From: Demequina iriomotensis | GTDB lineage: Bacteria > Actinomycetota > Actinomycetes > Actinomycetales > Demequinaceae | Assembly (NCBI RefSeq): GCF_000971395.1 | Contig: NZ_BBME01000014.1 | Span: forward strand, 62,001-126,000 | Reading direction: 5' to 3' | DNA length: 64,000 nt | Shown: in pieces, positions 33,278-43,174 of the stretch | Numbering within the stretch: the stretch's first letter is position 1 | Layout of the letters: every line of letters starts with the position of its first letter | The notes under the pieces: generated by a model | What the model saw: the letters and a program-made list of their open reading frames with translations, nothing else | Told to the model about the DNA's origin: nothing | Database searches by the model: none | Made by a program: the position numbers and the translations under genes

Positions 33278-34504
33278 TCAGGCCGCCAGGACCTCGTGCA
33301 GCGGCAGGCCCACGCCCGCGAACCGCTCGGCATGGGGCGGGAAGCCCCCGCCGCGGACCAGCGCGCCGTCGCGCATCGCGAAGATCTCCGCGGTTTCGAT
33401 GACCCCCGCCTCGACGCGTCCCGAGACGCCGAGGACCTCGCGCACGCGGCGGGTGCCGTCCGCGTCGAGGCCCACGTGGACCACCAGGTCGATAGCGGAG
33501 GCCACGGCGGGCACCACGAAGCGATCGGAGACGTTGTCGCCCGCGAGCAGCGGCAGCGTGCACATCTTCGCGAGCGCGTCGCGCGCCGAGTTCGCGTGGA
33601 CGGTCGACAGCCCCGGCAGACCGGCGTTGAGGGCGATCAGCAGATCGAGCGCCTCGGCCTCGCGCACCTCGCCGACCACGATGCGGTCGGGACGCATGCG
33701 CAGCGCCTCCTTCACCAGGCGACGCAGCGAGATCTCACCGGTGCCCTCGAGGGAGGCCTGGCGGCACTGCAGCGCGACCACGTCGCGCAGCGGCAGGGCA
33801 AGCTCGAACACCTCCTCGCACGTGATCACGCGCTCGCGCGGCGGGATCGCCCCTGCGAGCGCGCCGAGCGTGGTGGTCTTCCCCGCCTGCGTGCCTCCCG
33901 ACACGAGCACCGTGAGCCCGGCGCGCACGGCGGCGGCGAGGAATCGCGCGGCGGCGGGCGTGAGGGTGCGCAGCGCGACCAGGTCCTCCACGTCGGAGGC
34001 CCGCGCGATGTACTTCCTGATGTTGACGGCCCAGTGCCGGCGCGTCACGTCCGGGATCGCGACGTGGAGGCGCTCGCCGCCGGGCAGCGCGGCGTCGACG
34101 AACGGCGAACTGAGGTCCAGCCGTCGCCCCGCCAGCGCGAGCATCCGTTCGACCAGCGCGCGCACCTCCTCCGCGGACAGCAGGATGCTGGTGAGCTCGC
34201 TGGTCCCGCCGCGCGCGACGTAGACCTCGTGAGGCGAGTTGACCCACACCTCCTCCACCGTCGGATCGTCGAGCAGGGGCTGGAGCGGGCCGAGCCCCGC
34301 GACCGCATCCGTGACCGTGCGCGCCAGCCCGGCGCGGTCCGGCACCGGCGGGGCGCCGCCCAGCAGCGCGCGCTCGTCCCACGCGTCGATCGCCTGCGCG
34401 ACGAACGCCTCGACGGCGCGCGGCTCGCGCACCGGGTCCACCCCCGTCGCCCGGATCCGGGCGCGCACCTCGTCCTCGATCCGCGCCTGCGCCTCGCCCC
34501 CCAT
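33278..34504 (-). CDS. tadA: TadA pilus-assembly ATPase
   Basis: A 408-residue VirB11/CpaF-type ATPase that powers Flp pilus assembly. The Walker A motif GGTQAGKT is at residues 203-210, the Asp box region VITCEEVFEL near 225, and the Walker B-like RPDRIVVGEVREAEALDLL near 270. It is the first gene of the tad operon; no TadZ, TadV peptidase or secretin gene is present here, so this is a minimal actinobacterial cluster and missing parts must be elsewhere. Confidence 0.95.
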   Translation of the reverse strand: MGGEAQARIEDEVRARIRATGVDPVREPRAVEAFVAQAIDAWDERALLGGAPPVPDRAGLARTVTDAVAGLGPLQPLLDDPTVEEVWVNSPHEVYVARGGTSELTSILLSAEEVRALVERMLALAGRRLDLSSPFVDAALPGGERLHVAIPDVTRRHWAVNIRKYIARASDVEDLVALRTLTPAAARFLAAAVRAGLTVLVSGGTQAGKTTTLGALAGAIPPRERVITCEEVFELALPLRDVVALQCRQASLEGTGEISLRRLVKEALRMRPDRIVVGEVREAEALDLLIALNAGLPGLSTVHANSARDALAKMCTLPLLAGDNVSDRFVVPAVASAIDLVVHVGLDADGTRRVREVLGVSGRVEAGVIETAEIFAMRDGALVRGGGFPPHAERFAGVGLPLHEVLAA

Positions 34505-34616
34505 GGCGGCGACGCTACATCGAACCGGACAAAAGGGACAAGGGCTTGTGGAGAGGAAAACCGCTGGCAGGTGCCTCTCCGGTGGCCGTGTCGGCCCCCG
34601 CGCCTAGGCTGGAGGC

Positions 34617-35309
34617 ATGTGCGGACGCTACGCGAACTTCCTCACCGAGCAGGAGCTGATCGACGCCTTCGAGATCGCGGTGGTGGCGGACGATGCGCGG
34701 CTCGCCCCGCGCTACAACATCGGGCCGATGCAGGACACGAGCATCGTCGTCGCGCGCAAGGAGGCGGGGCGCTCCCTCGAGCTCGCACGCTGGGGCCTGG
34801 TGCCGTCGTGGGCGAAGGAGCCGGCCATCGGCTCGCGCATGTTCAACGCGCGCTCGGAGACCATCGCGGAGAAGCCGTCATTCCGCTCGGCCTTCGCGAA
34901 GCGGCGCTGCCTGATCCCGGCGAGCGGCTACTACGAGTGGAAGGCGGGCGCGGACGGCAAGACCCCGTACTTCATCGACACGGCGGACGGGTCCCCGCTG
35001 GCCCTCGCCGGACTGTTCGAGTTCTGGCGCGACAAGGCGCTGGGCGACGAGGCGCCCTGGCTCGCGACCTGCTCCGTGGTGACCACCGCCGCGCGCGAGG
35101 CGATGCAGGAGATCCACGACCGCCAGCCGGTGATGCTGCTCCCCGAGGAGGCCGACGCGTGGCTGGACGCGGCATCGTCGCCCGACGATCTGTTCGCGGC
35201 GATGGGCGCGCCCGCGCCCGAGCTGGCGTGGCACGCGGTGGGCGCGGCCGTGGGCAACGTGCGGAACCAGGGGCCGGAGCTGGTCGAGCCCATCGGGGAC
35301 GCCTCCTAG
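34617..35309 (+). CDS. SRAP-family abasic-site processing protein (YedK/HMCES-like)
   Basis: A 230-residue SOS response-associated peptidase-family protein that forms a stable crosslink with abasic sites in single-stranded DNA. Catalytic Cys2 (MCGRY), Asn77 (MFNARSE), Glu107 (ASGYYEW) and His167 (EIHDRQPVML) are all present at the expected spacing. It is divergent from tadA, 112 bases away. No LexA box is obvious upstream. Confidence 0.94.
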   Translation: MCGRYANFLTEQELIDAFEIAVVADDARLAPRYNIGPMQDTSIVVARKEAGRSLELARWGLVPSWAKEPAIGSRMFNARSETIAEKPSFRSAFAKRRCLIPASGYYEWKAGADGKTPYFIDTADGSPLALAGLFEFWRDKALGDEAPWLATCSVVTTAAREAMQEIHDRQPVMLLPEEADAWLDAASSPDDLFAAMGAPAPELAWHAVGAAVGNVRNQGPELVEPIGDAS

Positions 35310-35356
35310 ACTGGGGCGACGGCTGCGGGTGAGGAGAGCCCGCGCGAGGGAGCGCA

Positions 35357-36070
35357 GTGATCAGGATCGGAATCGTCGAGGACGACGCGACCTACCGCGA
35401 CACCCTCATGAACCACCTCGCGCGCTTCGCCGAGGAGCAGCAGCTCGAGTTCGACATCCGCACGTACGCCGACGGACGCGAGGCGGTCGAGAGCTACCGT
35501 CCGCAGTTCGACATCCTGTTCCTCGACGTCGAGATGCCGCACATGGACGGCTTCGAGGCCGCGCACCGCATCCGCGAGATCGACACCGACGTGCTCATCA
35601 TCTTCGTCACCAACATGGGCCAGTACGCGATCCGCGGCTACGAGGTGGACGCCCTCACGTACCTGCTCAAGCCCGTCCCCTACTTCGCGTTCACGCAGGA
35701 GCTCACGCGATCGCTCGCGCGCCTGCGCAAGCGCGAGACCCGTTCGGTGACGCTCACCATCAACAACTCCGTGGTGCGGCTCGACCCCTCCGAGATCGTC
35801 TACGTCGAGTCGGTCAAGCACCGCATCACGGTCCACGGGCTCGACCGCAGCTACACCTTCTCCGGCACGCTCAAGGCCCTCGAGGAGGAGCTGGGCGACC
35901 TGGGCTTCTTCCGCTCGAACAACTGCTACCTGGTCAACCTGCGCCACGTGAAGCGCGTCGACCAGAGCGTGAGCGTCATGGTGGGCGGCGCGGAGCTCCA
36001 GGTGAGCCGCCCCCGCAAGAAGTCCTTCATGGACGCGCTCGCCGCGTACGTCGACGGGCAGCGCTCGTGA
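35357..36070 (+). CDS. LytTR-type response regulator
   Basis: A 237-residue response regulator. The receiver domain has acidic Asp9-Asp10, phosphoacceptor Asp57 (LFLDVEMP) and Lys in LLKPV. The C-terminal LytTR DNA-binding domain (about 130-230) has IVYVESVKHRITVHG and FFRSNNCYLVNLRHVKRVD. Such regulators bind direct repeats and often control cell-surface, bacteriocin or quorum functions. The stop overlaps the GTG start of the kinase gene (GTGA). Confidence 0.94.
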   Translation: MIRIGIVEDDATYRDTLMNHLARFAEEQQLEFDIRTYADGREAVESYRPQFDILFLDVEMPHMDGFEAAHRIREIDTDVLIIFVTNMGQYAIRGYEVDALTYLLKPVPYFAFTQELTRSLARLRKRETRSVTLTINNSVVRLDPSEIVYVESVKHRITVHGLDRSYTFSGTLKALEEELGDLGFFRSNNCYLVNLRHVKRVDQSVSVMVGGAELQVSRPRKKSFMDALAAYVDGQRS

Positions 36071-37377
36071 TCGAGGACGCGCTCCAGGACATCCCTCGCG
36101 TCCTCACCGCCGTCGCGGAGTGGGGCGCGTGCGTGATCTACATCAGCCTGGTGCCGCGGCGCCTGTCGAAGGTGCCGCTCGCCCTCGCGCTCGCCGCGGG
36201 CCTGGGCGTCCTCATCGGCGTGCAGGAGCTCGCGGGCACGCTCCCGCTGGGGCTATGGTCGCTCGGCATGGTGCTCGCGGCGGGCACGATGTACGGGCTC
36301 ATCTGGCTGTGCGCCGACACCGACGCGAAGGGCGCCGGCGACCTGGTCGCGCGCGCCTTCGTGCTCGGCGAGCTGGTCGCCTCCCTCGAATGGCAGCTCG
36401 ACCAGCACTTCTTCGGCGAGCACGAGTGGAACGCGCGCCGCATCGCGCTCATCGTCATCATCTACGGCGGCTGTGCCGTGGCCGCATGGTTCGCGGAGCG
36501 GCGCAACTTCCCTCCCGGCGTCGTCATCCGCATCGACGGCCGCATCCTCGCGTCGACGCTGTCGATCGCGCTCGTGACGTTCCTCATGTCCAACCTCAGC
36601 TTCGTGAGCGAGGACACGCCGTTCAGCGGGCGCGACGGACGCGAGATCTTCTACATCCGCACGCTCGTGGACTTCGCCGGGTTCATCGCGCTGTACGCGA
36701 TGCGCAGCCAGCGCCTGCAGCTCTTCCGCGCGGTCGAGGTGCAGTCGATGAACTCGCTGCTGCGCCACCAGCACCAGCAGTACCTGCGCTCGCGCCACGA
36801 GCGCGAGGCGGTCAACGCCCGGTATCACGACATGAAGCACTACATCACGGCCATCCGCAACGAGTCCGACGCCGCGGTGCGCTCCGGCATGGTCGACCAG
36901 CTCGAACGCTCGATCCGCGGCTACACGTCCGCCTCGGTCGACACGGGCAACGCCGTGGTCGACACCATGCTCGCCAGCAAGACCGAGCAGGCCGAGCTCG
37001 ACGGCATCACCGTGACCAGCGTGGTCGACGGCGCGGTGGTCGACTTCATGGAGGTCATGGACATCGTCACGGTGTTCGGCAACGCTCTCGACAACGCGAT
37101 CGAGGCGACCGCGCCCGTCACCGACCGCGAGCGCCGGCTCATCCGGGTGGCGGTGTACCGCCAGGGCCACTTCGCGCTGCTGCGCTTCGAGAACTGGTTC
37201 GGCGGCCAGCTGACCCTGGTCGAGGGCCTGCCGGCGACGACCAAGGACGATGCCCACCATCACGGCTACGGGCTCAAGAACATCCGCCAGGTGGCGGAGC
37301 GCTACGACGGCAGCCTGACCGTGAGCGTCGAGGACGGCTGGTTCGTGCTCCGCATGCTCGTGCCGATCCCGAGCTGA
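36067..37377 (+). CDS. GHKL-type sensor histidine kinase (AgrC/VirS-like)
   Basis: A 436-residue kinase with about six N-terminal membrane segments (residues 10-215), a dimerisation helix with phosphoacceptor His254 in RYHDMKHYITAIRN, and a GHKL ATPase domain whose N-box is NALDNAIEA from residue 339 and whose G-region is HHHGYGLKNIRQVAE. This is the class used by Agr-like peptide systems, but no AgrB or AgrD-like gene is beside it. Its neighbours are Glf and glycan genes, so it may sense cell-envelope state or a peptide made elsewhere. The true start is GTG 36067; longer frames overlap the regulator. Confidence 0.93.
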   Translation: MIEDALQDIPRVLTAVAEWGACVIYISLVPRRLSKVPLALALAAGLGVLIGVQELAGTLPLGLWSLGMVLAAGTMYGLIWLCADTDAKGAGDLVARAFVLGELVASLEWQLDQHFFGEHEWNARRIALIVIIYGGCAVAAWFAERRNFPPGVVIRIDGRILASTLSIALVTFLMSNLSFVSEDTPFSGRDGREIFYIRTLVDFAGFIALYAMRSQRLQLFRAVEVQSMNSLLRHQHQQYLRSRHEREAVNARYHDMKHYITAIRNESDAAVRSGMVDQLERSIRGYTSASVDTGNAVVDTMLASKTEQAELDGITVTSVVDGAVVDFMEVMDIVTVFGNALDNAIEATAPVTDRERRLIRVAVYRQGHFALLRFENWFGGQLTLVEGLPATTKDDAHHHGYGLKNIRQVAERYDGSLTVSVEDGWFVLRMLVPIPS

Positions 37378-37382
37378 GGCCC

Positions 37383-39561
<2,179 letters not shown>

Positions 39562-39585
39562 GAGGGAGAACTCTACTTCCCGGCG

Positions 39586-40242
39586 TCAGCCGTTGAGCGC
39601 ACGGGTCTCGTCGGAGGTGCCGCCCTCGGTCTCGACCGGGCCGGCCTCCACCTCCTCGGGGACCTGCTTGAAGATGACCTTGAAGATCGGGAAGAAGATC
39701 CAGAACGCGATCGCGCTGTTGATGATCATCGTGATGACGTCGGCGATGGTCTGACCCGTCGCGCCCATGTCCCACGTGTCCATGAACAGGGTGTAGATGG
39801 GCGCCTTGTAGAAGCCCTGCGCGGCCGCCGCGCCGATGGTGATGAGGATGTAGGCGATCACGTACCAGAACGCCGCCTTGGCGACCGAGTTGTTGGCCTT
39901 GAAGGTGATGTTGCGCTGCAGGAAGAAGTTGATGACCTGCGCGATGCCGATGGTGATCTGCACCGCGAGGAAGTACGCGAGGCCGCCGCCGCCGTCGGGC
40001 AGCTCGCCGGCCGGGTAGTCGAAGATGTAGTACTGCGAACCGTCGACGTTCGAGCCGACCGGCCAGACCTGGAACGAGGTGTCCACCAGGGACGTCTGGT
40101 TGAAGATCGCCTTGAACAGCGGCATCAGCGCGAGCTGGAGCGCGGTGACGCCGTTGCTCAGGAGGAAGAACACAAGGAACTGGGCCGTGTTCGGGCGACG
40201 CTCCTCGAAGCTACGCCACATGCGGATCAGGGGCTTGAACAT
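39586..40242 (-). CDS. GtrA-family membrane protein
   Basis: A 218-residue protein with four main hydrophobic segments (about 22-45, 88-110, 124-150, 165-192) and the GtrA-like VNFFLQRNITFKANN turn. GtrA proteins help move undecaprenyl-linked sugars across the membrane. It has a large extracytoplasmic loop of ~40 residues between the first two helices, unusual for the family, which resembles GtrA-like proteins of Bifidobacterium and related actinobacteria. It lies 23 bases downstream of a GH3 gene. Confidence 0.82.
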   Translation of the reverse strand: MFKPLIRMWRSFEERRPNTAQFLVFFLLSNGVTALQLALMPLFKAIFNQTSLVDTSFQVWPVGSNVDGSQYYIFDYPAGELPDGGGGLAYFLAVQITIGIAQVINFFLQRNITFKANNSVAKAAFWYVIAYILITIGAAAAQGFYKAPIYTLFMDTWDMGATGQTIADVITMIINSAIAFWIFFPIFKVIFKQVPEEVEAGPVETEGGTSDETRALNG

Positions 40243-40265
40243 CGGTGCTCTCTCTCGGGGGTCGA

Positions 40266-42713
40266 TCAGGCGCTCGTGCGAGCGGCGTCGGTGGACGGGG
40301 ACTGCGGTGCGCCGGCGTCGCCCGGGGAGGCGAGCTCGGCGGCGAGCCGCCTGCTGGTACGCGCGTTGCGGAAGAAGCCGGAGACGATGCCGCCCAGCCC
40401 GGCGAGGTGACGCCCGTTGACCATGACGACGATCGAGTCGACCATCTCCATGGACACGGATCCGTTGGTCATCTTCGCGATGGCGCGGAACGGCATGTTG
40501 TACAGGAAGTACAGGTTGAGGTCGGGCTTGCCCTTGCGCTGCGAGCGCTCGATCAGCGACCGCAGCACGCGCGCCGCCAGGCGCGCCAGCGGGCTGCGGG
40601 CCTGGTGCATCGCGAGCAGGGGCGAGTTCGCCTCGAGCGCGCGGCGGCCGTCCTCGAGGGTCGGCAGGCGGCGGCCGAGCAGCGCGGCGAAATCCGCGTC
40701 CGACACGTCGGTCACCGCACCGGTGGCGTAGGGCGACGCGGCGTCCGTGACCACGGGCTCGCGGCCCGCGACCTCGAGGCGTGCGGAGGCGCGGATGTCC
40801 TCCACCGAGGCGCCGATGCCGATCTGGTACTCGCCCGCCTCCACGGTCCACGAGGCGTTCTCCACGCTGAAGTGACGGAACGTGTACTCGTCGAACGGGA
40901 TCGTGACGGTGACCGACTCGCCCGGCGCGAGGAGCGCCTTGTGGAAGCCCTTGAGCTCGCGCACGGGACGGTGCACGCCCGCGGACACGCGCCCGACGTA
41001 GAGCTGCGCGACCTCGGCGCCCGCGACCGCGCCGGTGTTCGTCACCGTGAAGGTGGCGCCCGCATCGTCCACGGTCACGTCGCCGTACTCGAAGGTGGTG
41101 TAGCTGAGCCCGTAGCCGAACGGGAAGAGCACCGGGACCTCGGCGGTCGAGTAGTACCGGTAGCCGACGTAGAGGCCCTCGCGGTACTCCGCGCTCTCCT
41201 CCTCGCCCGGGTAGTACGCGTGCGTCGGGTTGTCGGCGAGGCGCAGCGGGTAGGTCTCCGCGAGTCGGCCCGACGGGTTGACCTCGCCGGTGAGCACGTT
41301 GACGGTCGCCTCGGCGCCCGCCTGTCCGCCCAGGTAGCCGTGGAGGATGGCGCGGGCGTCGTCGATCCAGGGCATCTCGACCGCGGAGCCGGCCGCGAGC
41401 ACCACGACGATGCGGTCGGTCGACTGGCGCAGCCGGTTGAGCAGCTCCACCTGGTTGAGCGGCAGCTCCATGTGCGTGCGGTCGTTGCCCTCGGACTCGC
41501 TCGTCTCGTCCAGCCCCAGGTACAGCAGGACCACGTCGGCGTCGCGGGCGGCCTCGACCGCCTCCGCGGCGAGCGCCTCGTCGGCGCCGCCCGTGCGGCG
41601 GAAGCCCTGCGCGTAGCGGACCACGTCGAGCGACGATCCCTCGAGCGCCTCGAGCGCGGTCGACAGCTGCGTGGGGTTGACCAGCGACGAGCCGGCGCCC
41701 TGGTAGCGCGGCGTGCGGGCGAAGTCGCCGATCACCGCGACGCGCGTGCCGGCGGCGAGCGGCAGCAGCGCCTCGTCGTTCTTGAGGAGCACGTGGCTCG
41801 CCTCGGCCACACGGCGCGCGAGCTCGTGGTGGGCCTGAGCGTCGACCTCGCGGGCGAGCGCCGGGTCGATGCGGTCCACGAGCGTGCGCATCTCCGCGAC
41901 GCGCACATCGATCTCCGCCTCGGTCAGCGTGCCGGCCTCGACGGCCGCGAGCAGCTGGCGCGCCGAGTCGAGCCCGGGCGACGGCATCTCGAGCGTGCCG
42001 CCGGCCTTGACCGCCGCGATCGCGTCGTTCGAGCCGCCCCAGTCGGAGACCACGGCACCGTCGAAGCCCCACTCGTCGCGCAGCACGTCCTGCAGCAGGT
42101 GCGCGTTCTCGTGGGCGTACTCGCCGTTGATCTTGTTGTAGGCGGACATGATCGACCGCGGCTGCGCCTCGCGCACCACGATCTCGAAGGCCGTGAGGTA
42201 GATCTCACGCAGCGTGCGCTCGTCCACGACGGAGTCGCTCGCCATGCGGCGGTGCTCCTGGCTGTTCGCGGCGAAGTGCTTGGGGCACGCCGAGGCGCCC
42301 TGCGACTGGATGCCTCGCACGTAGCCCGCCGCGAGCTTGCCCGACAGGAACGGGTCCTCGGAGAAGTACTCGAAGTTGCGGCCGCACAGCGGCGAGCGCT
42401 TGATGTTGAGGCCGGGGCCGAGCACCACGTCGACGTCGAGGCTCGCGGCCTCCGCGCCGAGCGCCTCGCCGACCTTCTCCGCGAGGGACACGTCCCACGC
42501 GTTCGCGACCGTCGCCGCCGTCGGGAAGCACGTCGCCGGCGCCGATCCGTTTAGCCCCAAGTGGTCGCCCGAGCCCAGCTGCTTGCGGATGCCGTGCGGG
42601 CCGTCGGACAGGTTGAGCGCGCGGATGCCGGCGCGCTCGACGGCCCGGGTCTCCCACACGCTCGCGCCGCTGAGCAGCGCAGCCTTCTCGAGGAGGGTGA
42701 GCTCGGTGGTCAT
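40266..42713 (-). CDS. Glycoside hydrolase family 3 beta-glucosidase, cytoplasmic
   Basis: An 815-residue GH3 enzyme with the normal order: TIM barrel (about 1-300) with KHFAANSQEHRR near 145 and nucleophile Asp224 in AVVSDWGG, then the alpha/beta sandwich (PWIDDARAILHGYLGGQAGAEA) and an FnIII-like domain near 600 (GYGLSYTTFEYG). A ~150-residue C-terminal extension with FRAIAKMTNGSVSMEMVDSIV follows. No signal peptide, so it acts on imported oligosaccharides. The start at 42713 has AAAGGAAG upstream; a 71-residue longer form is possible. It precedes the GtrA and GT2 genes. Confidence 0.92.
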   Translation of the reverse strand: MTTELTLLEKAALLSGASVWETRAVERAGIRALNLSDGPHGIRKQLGSGDHLGLNGSAPATCFPTAATVANAWDVSLAEKVGEALGAEAASLDVDVVLGPGLNIKRSPLCGRNFEYFSEDPFLSGKLAAGYVRGIQSQGASACPKHFAANSQEHRRMASDSVVDERTLREIYLTAFEIVVREAQPRSIMSAYNKINGEYAHENAHLLQDVLRDEWGFDGAVVSDWGGSNDAIAAVKAGGTLEMPSPGLDSARQLLAAVEAGTLTEAEIDVRVAEMRTLVDRIDPALAREVDAQAHHELARRVAEASHVLLKNDEALLPLAAGTRVAVIGDFARTPRYQGAGSSLVNPTQLSTALEALEGSSLDVVRYAQGFRRTGGADEALAAEAVEAARDADVVLLYLGLDETSESEGNDRTHMELPLNQVELLNRLRQSTDRIVVVLAAGSAVEMPWIDDARAILHGYLGGQAGAEATVNVLTGEVNPSGRLAETYPLRLADNPTHAYYPGEEESAEYREGLYVGYRYYSTAEVPVLFPFGYGLSYTTFEYGDVTVDDAGATFTVTNTGAVAGAEVAQLYVGRVSAGVHRPVRELKGFHKALLAPGESVTVTIPFDEYTFRHFSVENASWTVEAGEYQIGIGASVEDIRASARLEVAGREPVVTDAASPYATGAVTDVSDADFAALLGRRLPTLEDGRRALEANSPLLAMHQARSPLARLAARVLRSLIERSQRKGKPDLNLYFLYNMPFRAIAKMTNGSVSMEMVDSIVVMVNGRHLAGLGGIVSGFFRNARTSRRLAAELASPGDAGAPQSPSTDAARTSA

Positions 42714-42961
42714 GGTGACGCTTCCTTTCTTCACGCCCCGCTCCGGCGAGCGGGGCGTGGAGGCCCGCGCGATGCGGGTGGACGATGCGGCCGGGACCTC
42801 GTCGCGGGCGGCGGGCACGGCGGTGGGCCGGCTCGTCTCGCCTGCGTGGGTGCCTCGGCTGGTCATCGCAACTCCGTTGTTCTCGTCGACGTCCCGCGCG
42901 GATCGCGAGTCGTTGCCGTGAGTCAATTAAGCCCGCTCCGCCAGTGCCCCACGGGCCTGGA

Positions 42962-42972
42962 TGCACAACCTG
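42962..42972 (-). promoter_or_regulatory. Candidate regulatory site CAGGTTGTGCA
   Basis: The - strand CAGGTTGTGCA occurs here, about 250 bases upstream of the first GH3 gene, and twice upstream of the third (49388, 49410). A sugar-responsive regulator is the simplest guess; none is encoded in the window. Confidence 0.45.
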
Positions 42973-43084
42973 CCCGATGCGCCGCACGTTCTGTCCGCAG
43001 GCGCGCCGCGCGCGTGTCGCACCTCCCGGCGCCAGGTGCGCCGCGGCCGCGTGACGGACCGGATTAGGAGGGACGACGACGAAA

Positions 43085-43115
43085 GCCCCGCCGCGCCTTG
43101 ACGGCGCGACGGGGC
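43085..43115 (-). terminator. Second terminator hairpin after the permuted GH3 gene
   Basis: GCCCCGCCGCGCC pairs with GGCGCGACGGGGC (12 of 13) around a short loop; on the - strand it is followed by CTTTC. Confidence 0.7.
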
Positions 43116-43125
43116 GTGTCCGCGG

Positions 43126-43162
43126 CGGCGTCGGGACCGCTGAGGGAGCGGTCCCGACGCCG
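43126..43162 (-). terminator. First terminator hairpin after the permuted GH3 gene
   Basis: A perfect 16-bp stem (CGGCGTCGGGACCGCT and complement) with a five-base loop, directly after the stop codon. Confidence 0.82.
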
Positions 43163-43174
43163 GTGACGGGTGGG

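Larger units (their letters stand above)
42714..43174. promoter_or_regulatory. Control region upstream of the first GH3 gene
   Basis: 461 bases without a believable gene. Next to the second GH3 gene there are two strong terminator hairpins. Towards the first GH3 gene are the blocks AGTCAAT (42921), GTGCCCC (42944) and TGCACAACCTG (42962), which recur in the same order upstream of the third GH3 gene at 49.35-49.42 kb. A GGACGATGC copy is at 42780. Confidence 0.6.
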
